Positions 16,717 through 24,865 of a DNA stretch of 64,000 bases are shown piece after piece. Below the pieces are notes generated by a model. That model was not told the DNA's origin. It did not search any database and was given only the letters and a program-made list of their open reading frames with translations. The stretch lies in NCBI RefSeq assembly GCF_034274695.1, contig NZ_CP128362.1:992001-1056000 (forward strand). Reading direction: 5' to 3'. Position 1 is the stretch's first letter. Every line of letters starts with the position of its first letter. This DNA is from Chitinophaga sp. LS1 (GTDB lineage Bacteria > Bacteroidota > Bacteroidia > Chitinophagales > Chitinophagaceae). The translations under genes were made by a program, and so were the position numbers.

Positions 16717-18003
16717 ATGATGATGCGTACCACCAACAAATCAATTAACAGGCGGGATTGGTTAAAGGCCACCGCGCTATTTACGGGAGGGTTGACAATG
16801 TTGCCACCTATGTTGCAAGGGTTGCAGGCAGCGCCTGCTACGGAGGCTTCTGTTACAACGTTAGAACCTCCCATTTCAGCTTTAGGTCATTCCGGGTTAG
16901 CGGCCAACAACCTACAGACCTCATTGACCAGTTTATCTGCAGAAACATCTCCGCTCACGGGTTTACATGCCGATGCCGCTATTGAGCCCCGTATTCCCGG
17001 TATACTCAAAGCCCGCTTATTTGCCAATGAAAACCCATTCGGCCCTTCCACAATTGCTAAAAAAGCGATGATAGACAGTATGGACAATGGCTATCAATAT
17101 CCATTCATGCTACTCAAAGACCTGGAAGCAAAAATTTGCGCCTATGAAGGTCTCGATGCAAAAATGCTCATGACAAGTGCGGGATCATCTCCTTTACTAT
17201 TAGGAACTGCTATTACATTATTAAGTAATGGTGGAAATGTCGTCAGCGCAGACCCTACTTACGATGACTTACCCACCCGCTGTGAAAAAATAAAAGCCAC
17301 CTGGATCAAAGTGCCGTTAAAAGCAGATTACACCCATGATCTGGATGCAATGGAAAAGGCGATTAATAAAGACACGAAACTCGTTTACATCTGCAATCCC
17401 AACAACCCTACGGGCACCATTGTAGACGTAGCGAAATTAAAAGACTTCTGCGAGCGGGTATCTAAAAAAGTCCCTGTCTTTGTAGATGAAGCCTACATTG
17501 ATTACCTCCCTGATCCAGCGGCTACTACACTTATAGAAAGCGTAAAGAAAGGACAGAACCTCATCATCGCGCGCACCTTTTCAAAAGTATATGGGCTGGC
17601 CGGACTTCGTATTGGTTACGTCATCGCCCAACCAGCTATGATCGATCTATTAGGCCATTATTCCGCTGCCGGTGGATATGCATTGTCATTACCAGCTATA
17701 ACTGCTGCATTGGCAAGTTATAATGACAAACCTTATATAGATGAAGTGAAAAAGAAGATGGAAGCCAGCAAGCGCTTCTTGTATGAAACACTGAAGAAAG
17801 AGGGGTATACGTATATTCCATCTCATACTAACTTCGTCATGTTCCCTTTAAAAATGGAAGGCCAGCGTTTTGTAGAAGAAATGGGTAAAAGGGGGGTAGG
17901 GCTGCGCAACTGGAAACTAAATAACGAGGATTGGTGCAGGATCAGCATTGGTCGTCTGGATGAAATGCAGGCATTTGCAGCTGCTTTTAAAGAATTATCT
18001 TAA
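16717..18003 (+). CDS. Tat-exported PLP aminotransferase, histidinol-phosphate type
   Basis: A 428-residue fold-type I PLP enzyme closest to histidinol-phosphate aminotransferase (ENPFGPS, CNPNNPTGT, VDEAYIDY, ARTFSKVYGLAGLRIGY with the PLP lysine, and R in the final CRISIG). Unlike the cytosolic HisC it begins with a twin-arginine signal (NRRDWLKATALFTGGL, Arg12-Arg13) and a roughly 50-residue Ser/Thr/Ala-rich linker before the catalytic domain. A periplasmic aminotransferase is unusual. Placement 6 bp after the amine oxidase and 8 bp before the Hint protein indicates one transcript. Three ATGs in a row at 16717-16725 leave the exact start open. Confidence 0.9.
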   Translation: MMMRTTNKSINRRDWLKATALFTGGLTMLPPMLQGLQAAPATEASVTTLEPPISALGHSGLAANNLQTSLTSLSAETSPLTGLHADAAIEPRIPGILKARLFANENPFGPSTIAKKAMIDSMDNGYQYPFMLLKDLEAKICAYEGLDAKMLMTSAGSSPLLLGTAITLLSNGGNVVSADPTYDDLPTRCEKIKATWIKVPLKADYTHDLDAMEKAINKDTKLVYICNPNNPTGTIVDVAKLKDFCERVSKKVPVFVDEAYIDYLPDPAATTLIESVKKGQNLIIARTFSKVYGLAGLRIGYVIAQPAMIDLLGHYSAAGGYALSLPAITAALASYNDKPYIDEVKKKMEASKRFLYETLKKEGYTYIPSHTNFVMFPLKMEGQRFVEEMGKRGVGLRNWKLNNEDWCRISIGRLDEMQAFAAAFKELS

Positions 18004-18011
18004 ATAGAATT

Positions 18012-18995
18012 ATGCGCACACTACTATTATTATATTTTTGTTTTGGCTGGATATACACAGCATTCGCACAATCAAGACCCATTCGCACGGACGAATACGA
18101 CAGAGCAAAGACATTTACAGTAAAAGACCTGGATAACGATACGTATGTAAAGTTCAACAACGCGTACGTACTGGATCGCTATGAAATGCGCAAACCGTAT
18201 ATCATCACGGGAGATGATGGATTGAAGAAACGTATCGACCTTTATCGCCTGGTGGCCAAAGACAGTATGATGGATATTGGTACTGTAATATTCTACACAA
18301 ATGAGAAAGGTACTTTATACACAGCGGTATTGCCTTTGTTCAACAGTAATCCTGAAATCTGGAATAAGTATTTCGAAGATATTCATGCGATAGACAAAGT
18401 AGAGAAAAACTATGTATTGAAATTATCCTACGTGCTCTCGCGCGAGTTTAGTTTCCAATTATATAAATCCATGAATGCGGGGAAAGATGTAAAAGCAGAA
18501 GGCGCAACGTATGGTACCGACATTTGTTTTCCGGGAGATGAACAGGTGACACTTGCCGATGGTTCGCAGAAGACACTAAAGAACATTCTGCCCGGAGATA
18601 AAATCATTAGCCTCGATGCGGTGACACATACGACCAGTATTATGAAAGTAAAAGAACTGGTGGTACATCAACCGGCAAATTATGCAATTACGCAATTACT
18701 GGCGGTGCATGTAGTAGCGAATGATACACAGGATGCACATGTAGTAAGTATTTCTGGAAAGATACTACAGGCAACACCGAATCATCCCATACAAACATCA
18801 GCAGGGAAGAAGAAGATGGGAGAGGTGAGTGATGGAGAAGAGTTGTTGTGTATAGATGAGCAAAGCAAACAGGTACTCACTTATGTAGTGGTAAATAAAA
18901 CAGAAAAAGCGAATGGTACGCAGCCTGTATATAATATTGTAGCAGAAGGAGAGGGGACGTTTATCATGAATAGCATGATGGTTTTGCAGAAATAA
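18012..18995 (+). CDS. secreted protein with C-terminal Hint (intein/hedgehog-like) domain
   Basis: A 327-residue exported protein. A Sec signal (MRTLLLLYFCFGWIYTAFAQ) is followed by an unrecognised domain (about 21-165) and a Hint domain beginning at Cys172 (CFPGDEQVTLADGSQKTLKN). The TxxH motif is present (ATPNHPIQT, near 258) and the closing strand VYNIVAEGEGTFIMNSMMVLQ fits the Hint C-terminal block, but the usual final His-Asn is absent, so C-terminal cleavage is unlikely while Cys172 thioester chemistry remains possible. Third gene of the operon with the Tat oxidase and aminotransferase; a strong terminator follows. Role unknown; self-processing or covalent attachment is an inference. 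Confidence 0.82.
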   Translation: MRTLLLLYFCFGWIYTAFAQSRPIRTDEYDRAKTFTVKDLDNDTYVKFNNAYVLDRYEMRKPYIITGDDGLKKRIDLYRLVAKDSMMDIGTVIFYTNEKGTLYTAVLPLFNSNPEIWNKYFEDIHAIDKVEKNYVLKLSYVLSREFSFQLYKSMNAGKDVKAEGATYGTDICFPGDEQVTLADGSQKTLKNILPGDKIISLDAVTHTTSIMKVKELVVHQPANYAITQLLAVHVVANDTQDAHVVSISGKILQATPNHPIQTSAGKKKMGEVSDGEELLCIDEQSKQVLTYVVVNKTEKANGTQPVYNIVAEGEGTFIMNSMMVLQK

Positions 18996-19014
18996 TTTTC
19001 AGGTGATTTACCTT

Positions 19015-19057
19015 AAGAAAAAGCGTTACTTACTTGCAGTAAGTAACGCTTTTTCTT
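19015..19057. terminator. strong bidirectional-looking hairpin terminator
   Basis: A perfect 20-bp stem (left arm 19015-19034, right arm 19038-19057) with a 3-nt TGC loop and T-rich right arm ends the oxidase/aminotransferase/Hint operon. The left arm begins with AAGAAAAA, so it can act in both directions. Confidence 0.92.
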
Positions 19058-19195
19058 ATAAATAACAATGGCATTATCATTTAAAAAACCACATTATAAA
19101 CTGAAAAAAATATTGAATTAGTTGCGTGTTTTTTCAACCTATATTCGTTAGCTTTAGATAGACAATTCCATTGTAGAAAAACCAAAACTCGCAAC

Positions 19196-19741
19196 ATGTC
19201 AATCTCATTTTACAATTTTGATCATTACATAGAAGCAAATGAAAAACGGGATACAGCAATAAGAACCGAATATGATAAAACGATTAGTCGGGTATCAAAC
19301 ATTTTAATTATTTATTCAGGCATATCTGCATTTCTGGTTTCAATTTGTAAAGATTTTTATTCTTTTCCATTTAATATCTGGTATTTCACTGCATTGATGT
19401 TATTTGGAATTCTCTTCCTGATATCATTTGTGTATGCAATTCGATTCTTATTTCCAATCGTTATTCCGTTTCTTTTGAGACCCCAAAGGTACTTTGGAGA
19501 ATTACGATCAGAGCTTGAAGCGACCTTCTCTTCTAATGAGTCTGAGATTACAGATGATATAAAAGAGCAGATAAATCAACAAATAAAAAGCTCATATTTA
19601 GAGGAATTAAAAGGCTCTATTGATTTTAATAGTAAGGTAGTTATACGCAAACAAGGATATTACAACAAAGCATTAAAACATGCAATATTTTGCATATTCC
19701 CATTCATCATATGCATCATATTTTATTTAAGTCATAAATAA
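19196..19741 (+). CDS. multi-helix membrane protein of unknown function
   Basis: A 181-residue protein with two hydrophobic helices near 35-52 and 62-92, a long charged cytosolic stretch (about 95-160, with EITDDIKEQINQQIKSS) likely to be helical, and a C-terminal membrane helix (164-178, AIFCIFPFIICIIFYLS). The 2-TM-plus-coiled-linker layout recalls SLATT-type effector proteins of bacterial conflict systems, but I see no diagnostic motif. The local sequence looks more AT-rich than its neighbours. It is followed 11 bp later by a 67-residue gene, and the pair sits between two strong terminators, a compact self-contained unit. Confidence 0.65.
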   Translation: MSISFYNFDHYIEANEKRDTAIRTEYDKTISRVSNILIIYSGISAFLVSICKDFYSFPFNIWYFTALMLFGILFLISFVYAIRFLFPIVIPFLLRPQRYFGELRSELEATFSSNESEITDDIKEQINQQIKSSYLEELKGSIDFNSKVVIRKQGYYNKALKHAIFCIFPFIICIIFYLSHK

Positions 19742-19752
19742 AAACCAACAAA

Positions 19753-19956
19753 ATGAATAAAAAAAGTGAAAGAAGGATTTCAGATTTTAAACTGCAACCT
19801 GAATCTAAACCTAATGAAGGAACCATGTTCTTTGGTATTCCTGAAGACCAGCAGATAAAAGTAGAACTTGGGTTTATTAATTTCTGGACTGGCAAAATCA
19901 CTCCGGGTAAGTTCATATTACCAAATGGGAAAGTAATATTAAATTACCCATATTAA
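19753..19956 (+). CDS. small hypothetical protein paired with the membrane protein
   Basis: A 67-residue soluble protein I do not recognise. The N-terminal third is charged (NKKSERRISDFKLQPESKP); the rest reads as short beta strands (GTMFFGIPEDQQIKVELGFINF, GKFILPNGKVILNYPY). It starts 11 bp after the membrane-protein gene and ends 2 bp before a terminator, so the two are cotranscribed. A regulator or inhibitor of the membrane protein is possible but unproven. Confidence 0.6.
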   Translation: MNKKSERRISDFKLQPESKPNEGTMFFGIPEDQQIKVELGFINFWTGKITPGKFILPNGKVILNYPY

Positions 19957-19957
19957 A

Positions 19958-19991
19958 AAGAGCGCATTTGCTTTCGTGCAAATGCGCTCTT
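19958..19991. terminator. intrinsic terminator
   Basis: A perfect 14-bp stem, AAGAGCGCATTTGC (19958-19971) with GCAAATGCGCTCTT (19978-19991), and a 6-nt loop. It starts just after the stop of the 67-residue gene and also faces the minus-strand lipoprotein gene. Confidence 0.9.
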
Positions 19992-20035
19992 CTATAAACT
20001 AAACTATTACTCCCCTATCTTATCAATCACCCCAT

Positions 20036-20785
20036 CTATTGTTGCAACAGCGTATCCACCTCCGGTACCACCCCTTCACTATCCACCATCAAATCATTAT
20101 ACTCAATCCTACTCGTCTCCGACAAATCCCTCCTCACATCCCCCTCTTTCATCCCCTTCACAAATTCCCCTTTCTGTATAATACAAATCGCCCCATACAC
20201 ATTATTCATACTCAACTGTACCCACACCTCTGCACCTCTATTCCTCAACACATACGTATTCAACTCAATCCCCCCGAACCCCACAGTAAATCCTCTCTCC
20301 TTATCATAAATCTCATCATCGCCCACTCTCTCCATCTCCGCCTTTGTTGGTATATCGGTACTTACTTTCACACCTCCCACACTCGTTATCATCTTATCAT
20401 AACTCTTCTCCACCTTCGAAATACTAAACATTGCCGGTTTACTTTCCTCCCTCACCAACTCCGCCTTAAACGTCTTCCCTTCCACCGGCATCAATTTCCC
20501 ATCAGCGAGAAAATATTCCTCACCTCTATCTTTCAACTTCACATTCCTATACTGATACCCCTTCGGCGCAGGGAAAAAAGGGAAATCCCCCAAATCTAAA
20601 TTCGTCTTTGGCACCTTGCTCATATTAAATGCAGCACGTGCAACAGCAGGATAAGTCTCTGCAGTATCTGCAGCTACCATAGTATCTGTAACAGTGCTAT
20701 CATTATGAACAATAGGTTGTTTATGCGGTTGGCAGGCTGGAAGTATATACAATAGAGGTAATAGCGCATAGAGATACCGTTTCAT
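20036..20785 (-). CDS. lipoprotein of unknown function
   Basis: A 249-residue lipoprotein (MKRYLYALLPLLYILPAC, lipid Cys18), followed by a Ser/Thr/Asp/Ala-rich linker and a soluble domain with FFPAPKGYQYRN and GFTVGFGGIELNTYVLRNRGAEVWVQLSMNN. The middle part resembles the periplasmic region seen in front of OmpA-like domains in some Bacteroidota proteins, but no OmpA peptidoglycan-binding motif follows. I use ATG 20785 where the signal begins. Single gene; function unknown. Confidence 0.75.
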   Translation of the reverse strand: MKRYLYALLPLLYILPACQPHKQPIVHNDSTVTDTMVAADTAETYPAVARAAFNMSKVPKTNLDLGDFPFFPAPKGYQYRNVKLKDRGEEYFLADGKLMPVEGKTFKAELVREESKPAMFSISKVEKSYDKMITSVGGVKVSTDIPTKAEMERVGDDEIYDKERGFTVGFGGIELNTYVLRNRGAEVWVQLSMNNVYGAICIIQKGEFVKGMKEGDVRRDLSETSRIEYNDLMVDSEGVVPEVDTLLQQ

Positions 20786-20953
20786 AGAATGCATATATTT
20801 GGCTGACATTAAACAACAATCATGCTAATAAAAGTTGGATAGCTAGGAAGACAAATATAATACGCTCATATTCAATATACAAGAGGCCAGCCAAAAAGAT
20901 TCGGCTGACCTCCTGATTTATCGGGATTTTACATAATCTGGAACGATATTCCA

Positions 20954-23086
20954 TCACACCACCACACTAGCCGGCGCCAGCTCATACCCTTCAAACGTAA
21001 TCGACACAGCAGCCCTTCCCGCACACAACGATCTCAACGTATCCACATACCCAAACAACTCTGCCAACGGCACATCTGCAGTAATCACCTGCGCATTCCC
21101 TCTCATTTCCATATTCCTTATCATACCACGTCTTCTATTCATATCCCCCGTCACCACACCTGTATATTCCTCAGGCGTAGTCACCTCCACACTCATCACT
21201 GGCTCCAACAATCTTGGCCTTGCCTGCGCCGCCACACTCTTAAAACCAATAATCGCAGCATGTTCAAAATCCAGCGCATGAGAATCATTATCATGTATCA
21301 CACCATCCAACAACCGCACCTTCATAGACTGCATCGGATACCCAGCCAAAACACCCGTCTTCATCGCCTCTTCAAAACCTTTCTGCACAGCAGGAATATA
21401 TTCTCTGGGAATCGCACCACCCTTAATCTCATTCACAAACTCCAAACCAGCTAACCCATCCGCACGAGGTCCCAGTTCAAACTGAATCACCGCAAAACTA
21501 CCACTACCACCATTCTGTTTCTTATACACTTCTTTGTGGATAACAGAAGATGTAAACACCTCCTTATAAGCAATCTGCGGTTGACCCTTACTCACTTCCA
21601 ACTGATAATTCGTCGCTATCTTTTCAAGTACAACTTCCAGGTGCAACTCACCCATACCTTTCAGGATCGTCTGTCCGGAAGCCGCATCCACACTCACCTG
21701 CAATGTAGGATCTTCATCCACCAATCTTGCCAGCACCTCACCCAACCTGTTCGCATCTTTCGCCAGTTTCGCTTCCACCGCATAACCAATCATTGGCTCA
21801 GGGAAATGAATGCTTTCCAAAGAAACAGGATGTGCAGGATCAGACAGCGTATCACCCGTACGCACTTCTTTCAAACCTACTACCGCACCAATATCACCAG
21901 CACCAATTTCTTCCACGGCTTCAAACTTGTCAGACATAATACGCAGCAATCTGCTGACACGTACTTTCTTATTCGTACGACTATTCCACACCATGTCACC
22001 AGTACGCAACGCACCAGTATACACTCTTACCAAAGTCAACTTGCCGGCATACTCATCTGCCATGATCTTGAATGCTAACGCTGCCAACGGGCTTTCGATT
22101 ATAGTAGGAGAATGACGTTCACTTTTTGCTGCCAACGGACTTTCACTTCCCGCAAGAGATTGACCTTCGCGTTCTGCTGAAAACGAACTTTCACTTCCCA
22201 CAGAAGATCGACCTTCACCTTCTTCAGCCAATGGGCTTTCGACGTCCACAGGAGAAGGCAAATAACGCACCACCGCATCCAGCAAAGGCTGTACACCTTT
22301 ATTCCGATACGCCGCCGCTGCCAACACAGGTATCAACACACGACTCAGCGTGGCCTTTCTGACAGCAGTAACTAAATCCTCATCCGTTACACTAGCCGGA
22401 TCATCTGTGTACTTTTCAAAGATATGCTCATCAACCAATGACAGCTCTTCCAGTAATGTTTGCCTTGCCTGCAAAGCAGCCTGTTGCAAAGTAGCAGGTA
22501 TCTCAGTAACCACAAACTGTTTACCATCATCACTATTCCACACATATGCCTCCATAGTGATCAGATCAATCACACCAGAGAAATTATCCTCTGCCCCAAT
22601 CGGTATCTGCACCGGCACCGCATTCGCCTGCAACATATTTCTAATCTCCCGGACTACATGCTGGAAGTCCGCACCCTGTCTATCCATCTTATTGATGAGC
22701 ACAATTCTCGGCACTCCATACTTATCCGCTTGTCTCCACACCGTTTCAGATTGTGGTTGTACACCGGACTTCGCACAGAACACCACGACACCACCATCCA
22801 ACACGCGCAGTGAACGTTCTACTTCCGCCGTAAAGTCAATGTGACCAGGGGTATCGATCAGATTAATCTGATGATCTTGCCAATAAGTAGTAATGGCAGC
22901 AGAAGATATCGTGATACCACGTTTTTCTTCCTGCGGATCACTATCCATGACAGTATTCCCTTCATCGACACTACCTAATTTATGCGTCAAACCCGTGTAG
23001 AACAACATACGTTCAGTGACGGTAGTTTTACCAGCATCGACATGGGCCATGATTCCTATATTCCTATATTGAGATAAACGTTTCAT
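20954..23086 (-). CDS. elongation factor G paralogue with in-frame repeat insertion
   Basis: A 710-residue translation GTPase of the EF-G family, which moves tRNA and mRNA after peptide bond formation. GTPase motifs are intact: AHVDAGKTT (14-22), RGITI, DTPGH (near 80) and NKMD (near 134). Domains II-V follow, with GMGELHLEV and RRRGMI present. The segment before domain II is expanded by three 16-residue repeats (residues 283-330, ESPLA/ESSFS units) just before the native [11 protein letters not shown]. The gene is alone, not in a ribosomal-protein cluster, so it is probably a second EF-G (paralogue) rather than the main fusA. A probable structured RNA with terminator lies directly upstream. 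Confidence 0.9.
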   Translation of the reverse strand: MKRLSQYRNIGIMAHVDAGKTTVTERMLFYTGLTHKLGSVDEGNTVMDSDPQEEKRGITISSAAITTYWQDHQINLIDTPGHIDFTAEVERSLRVLDGGVVVFCAKSGVQPQSETVWRQADKYGVPRIVLINKMDRQGADFQHVVREIRNMLQANAVPVQIPIGAEDNFSGVIDLITMEAYVWNSDDGKQFVVTEIPATLQQAALQARQTLLEELSLVDEHIFEKYTDDPASVTDEDLVTAVRKATLSRVLIPVLAAAAYRNKGVQPLLDAVVRYLPSPVDVESPLAEEGEGRSSVGSESSFSAEREGQSLAGSESPLAAKSERHSPTIIESPLAALAFKIMADEYAGKLTLVRVYTGALRTGDMVWNSRTNKKVRVSRLLRIMSDKFEAVEEIGAGDIGAVVGLKEVRTGDTLSDPAHPVSLESIHFPEPMIGYAVEAKLAKDANRLGEVLARLVDEDPTLQVSVDAASGQTILKGMGELHLEVVLEKIATNYQLEVSKGQPQIAYKEVFTSSVIHKEVYKKQNGGSGSFAVIQFELGPRADGLAGLEFVNEIKGGAIPREYIPAVQKGFEEAMKTGVLAGYPMQSMKVRLLDGVIHDNDSHALDFEHAAIIGFKSVAAQARPRLLEPVMSVEVTTPEEYTGVVTGDMNRRRGMIRNMEMRGNAQVITADVPLAELFGYVDTLRSLCAGRAAVSITFEGYELAPASVVV
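22083..22257 (-). repeat. 48-bp in-frame repeat inside the EF-G gene
   Basis: The word GCCAACGGGCTTTC and variants occur at 22083, 22131, 22179 and 22227, exactly 48 bp apart. This gives three extra 16-residue units in the protein. The first position corresponds to the native sequence at the start of domain II, so the array grew by copying that site. Confidence 0.92.
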
Positions 23087-23098
23087 AAAATAAATGTT

Positions 23099-23136
23099 AA
23101 AAAAAAGCGCCTCCCGTTTGGTAACGAGAGGCGCTT
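23099..23136 (-). terminator. intrinsic terminator in the EF-G leader
   Basis: Read on the minus strand, a 12-bp stem (one mismatch, arms 23125-23136 and 23105-23116) with a short loop is followed by eight T (A run at 23099-23106). It ends 12 bp before the EF-G start codon at 23086, so it either ends an upstream small RNA or attenuates EF-G expression. Confidence 0.85.
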
Positions 23137-23425
23137 GCTATGTGCAAATGCATTCCCTGTTACCGGACTAGTCTGGTAATTACGATAATCAATAATTTAA
23201 TTGTCAGGAGCATCATGCTGTAAATAATATAATTGCTAAAAGATTAATTTGACTCACGGGGGAGACAAGGCTTACTTGAAAAACAATAAAAGCGATTGTG
23301 GGAGTGTGTAGTAGATGATACAACATATCCGGGTGCAAGGCTGCCTCCCCGTCTTAAATAAAGACGATACAAGTACTGGCAATTACTGCCCTTATTATTG
23401 TACGATATGAGTTGTGAGTAAACAT
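23099..23425 (-). ncRNA. probable structured RNA or leader upstream of EF-G
   Basis: A stretch of about 325 nt bounded by a near-perfect promoter (23430-23460) and a strong terminator (23099-23136), with no convincing reading frame; the 62-codon frame at 23244-23432 needs a TTG start and has no protein-like character. Inside, GGGGAGGCA and TGTCTCCCC can pair over 9 bp across about 90 nt, and TACCGGACT/AGTCTGGTA plus the pair GTCTTTATTTAAGAC form smaller hairpins. It does not show tmRNA features (no T-loop, no CCA). It may be a free small RNA or a cis-acting leader of the EF-G gene. Family not recognised. Confidence 0.6.
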
Positions 23426-23429
23426 GGTG

Positions 23430-23460
23430 CAAATATATAAAGAATATCTATGAAAACAAA
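23430..23460 (-). promoter_or_regulatory. consensus Bacteroidota promoter
   Basis: On the minus strand TTTG (23460-23457) and TATATTTG (23437-23430) are spaced by exactly 19 bp, matching TTTG-N19-TAnnTTTG. Predicted transcription start is about 5 nt further on, near 23425. Confidence 0.85.
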
Positions 23461-23517
23461 ATCCACATAGGGGGGCATTGATTATCAATACCCTTAATTT
23501 TGTCGTAATTTACTGTT

Positions 23518-23820
23518 ATGACTAAGGATCGGAAATCACCACATATACTAAATACCTCTACGAATTTGTTAGGCTTTTGCCTGATCGTATTGACATCTAT
23601 CAAGGTAGCGCGGTTCAATCACGTCACGGTGATTGATGATGTAACAGGTATAGCGGCTATATTGCTGATGGCCAGCTGTTTGTTTTCCTTCCTATCCCTG
23701 CGTTCTTCCAGGCCACAGTGGAGTGAAAAATTGGAGACGGCAGCTGATTATATCTTTCTTGCCGCACTGGTGTGTATCAGCATCACCATTATTTTTGTAT
23801 CCTTTAATTTATTGACTTAA
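23518..23820 (+). CDS. small three-helix membrane protein
   Basis: A 100-residue protein with three hydrophobic helices (about 16-31, 40-60, 77-97) separated by short polar loops (SSRPQWSEKLETAAD). It is a small inner-membrane protein of unknown family. Single gene. Its last codons and stop (TTATTGACTTAA) are part of a 62-bp duplication shared with the convergent gene that follows. Confidence 0.65.
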   Translation: MTKDRKSPHILNTSTNLLGFCLIVLTSIKVARFNHVTVIDDVTGIAAILLMASCLFSFLSLRSSRPQWSEKLETAADYIFLAALVCISITIIFVSFNLLT

Positions 23821-23926
23821 GCTTAGTCTGCTTTATTAGCATCCACTATCATAAAGGTTACATCCTTAATTTATTGAAGTAAACTTATTCTTCATTATTG
23901 GCATCCATGATTTCATCATTTTCCAC
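23803..23926. repeat. 62-bp duplication spanning two convergent gene ends
   Basis: TTTAATTTATTGACTTAAGC… at 23803 and CTTAATTTATTGAAGTAAAC… at 23865 begin two imperfect copies offset by 62 bp. Copy one carries the end of the plus-strand membrane gene; copy two carries the end of the minus-strand gene (stop at 23885). The similarity continues through TTATTAGCATCCA/TTATTGGCATCCA. Confidence 0.75.
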
Positions 23927-24826
23927 TTTCAACATAAAATAAGGGAATGCGGATTTCTTCTTTTGCAACAACACAACAAATGGCTTATCAAAAATAAGAT
24001 TGGGTGGACGCTTCACTTCTCCTGAATCCAATGTAGCCGCAGCTACTCCCAATTCTGCAGCATCCACTACTTTCGCGCCTTCCTGATCCAATGTAAATGA
24101 GGTCTTCTGACGGGCGGTTTTTATTTTATAGCTCTGTCCTTTTGCCTTAAAATCAATTCCTTCCAGTTCCTTAAAGTGCTCTTCCTCCATAAATTTCAGT
24201 ACCGGTATCTGCAATGAAGCATACTCCGTAATCGTCGTTCCCTTTCTGATGGCTCCCTGGATTTGCTGCAGGATGACATGTAGGTTAGCGCCCTTATTAA
24301 ATCCCTTTGCCAATATCATATCTGAAGACTTATCCTTTGAATCTAAGTTCATGACAAAATGATCTTCATCTCTATAATAAATAAGGTGCGCTTCTCCAAT
24401 GATTTCCGGATCATAATCTATCATACCAAATGCTTTCACTGGCTTACCATTAAAAGTAAATGGCTGATGCAGTGGTTGCATCGGCACTTCAAACCCTAAA
24501 TCCTTTTGAAAATTAACCAGTAAAGTAATTTGCTCCCCATCTATCCTCACATCCTTTTTATACTCCTTAGGACCTAACAGATCCTCTGATAACGGACTAT
24601 CATTCATCCACTTCACCGCCTTCGCCTTATTATTAATTGGCGCACCTACCTGTTTCCTCATCTCATTCCATGCCAATGTAAAACTCGCCGAAAACGCGAT
24701 ATTCTTACTCACATCCACCGGCGTCAGCATATTGGGAACAATCTGTGATCTCGAATAATATCTTGTTTTTTTACAGGCGATCATCAGCACCATGGCCGCC
24801 AGCAAATAGGGATATAAAGTTTTCAT
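23885..24826 (-). CDS. serpin-like lipoprotein (diverged)
   Basis: A 313-residue lipoprotein (MKTLYPYLLAAMVLMIAC, Cys18). Several segments line up with serpins: NIAFSASFTLAWNEM near the start (serpin helix A region), LQIPVLKF, FTLDQEGAKVVDAAELGVAAATLDSGE (strand plus hinge and the Ala-rich reactive-loop hinge), and NLIFDKPFVVLLQ…PYFMLKVEND at the C-terminus. Serpins trap proteases by loop insertion. The hinge is close enough to the canonical pattern to be worth testing, but the rest is divergent and a non-inhibitory relative is possible. Single gene. Confidence 0.6.
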   Translation of the reverse strand: MKTLYPYLLAAMVLMIACKKTRYYSRSQIVPNMLTPVDVSKNIAFSASFTLAWNEMRKQVGAPINNKAKAVKWMNDSPLSEDLLGPKEYKKDVRIDGEQITLLVNFQKDLGFEVPMQPLHQPFTFNGKPVKAFGMIDYDPEIIGEAHLIYYRDEDHFVMNLDSKDKSSDMILAKGFNKGANLHVILQQIQGAIRKGTTITEYASLQIPVLKFMEEEHFKELEGIDFKAKGQSYKIKTARQKTSFTLDQEGAKVVDAAELGVAAATLDSGEVKRPPNLIFDKPFVVLLQKKKSAFPYFMLKVENDEIMDANNEE

Positions 24827-24852
24827 AACTCTAAGTTATAACAAAAATCGGC

Positions 24853-24860
24853 TACCTTTA
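24853..24860 (+). promoter_or_regulatory. -7 promoter element of the GlxA-type regulator
   Basis: TACCTTTA, one base from the TAnnTTTG consensus, lies 5 bp before the ATG at 24866; the transcript would be nearly leaderless. Confidence 0.45.
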
Positions 24861-24865
24861 CCCTG

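Noticed and set aside
23244..23432. 62-codon minus-strand frame upstream of EF-G
   Set aside because: Needs a TTG start, has low-complexity composition and overlaps the proposed structured RNA and its promoter.
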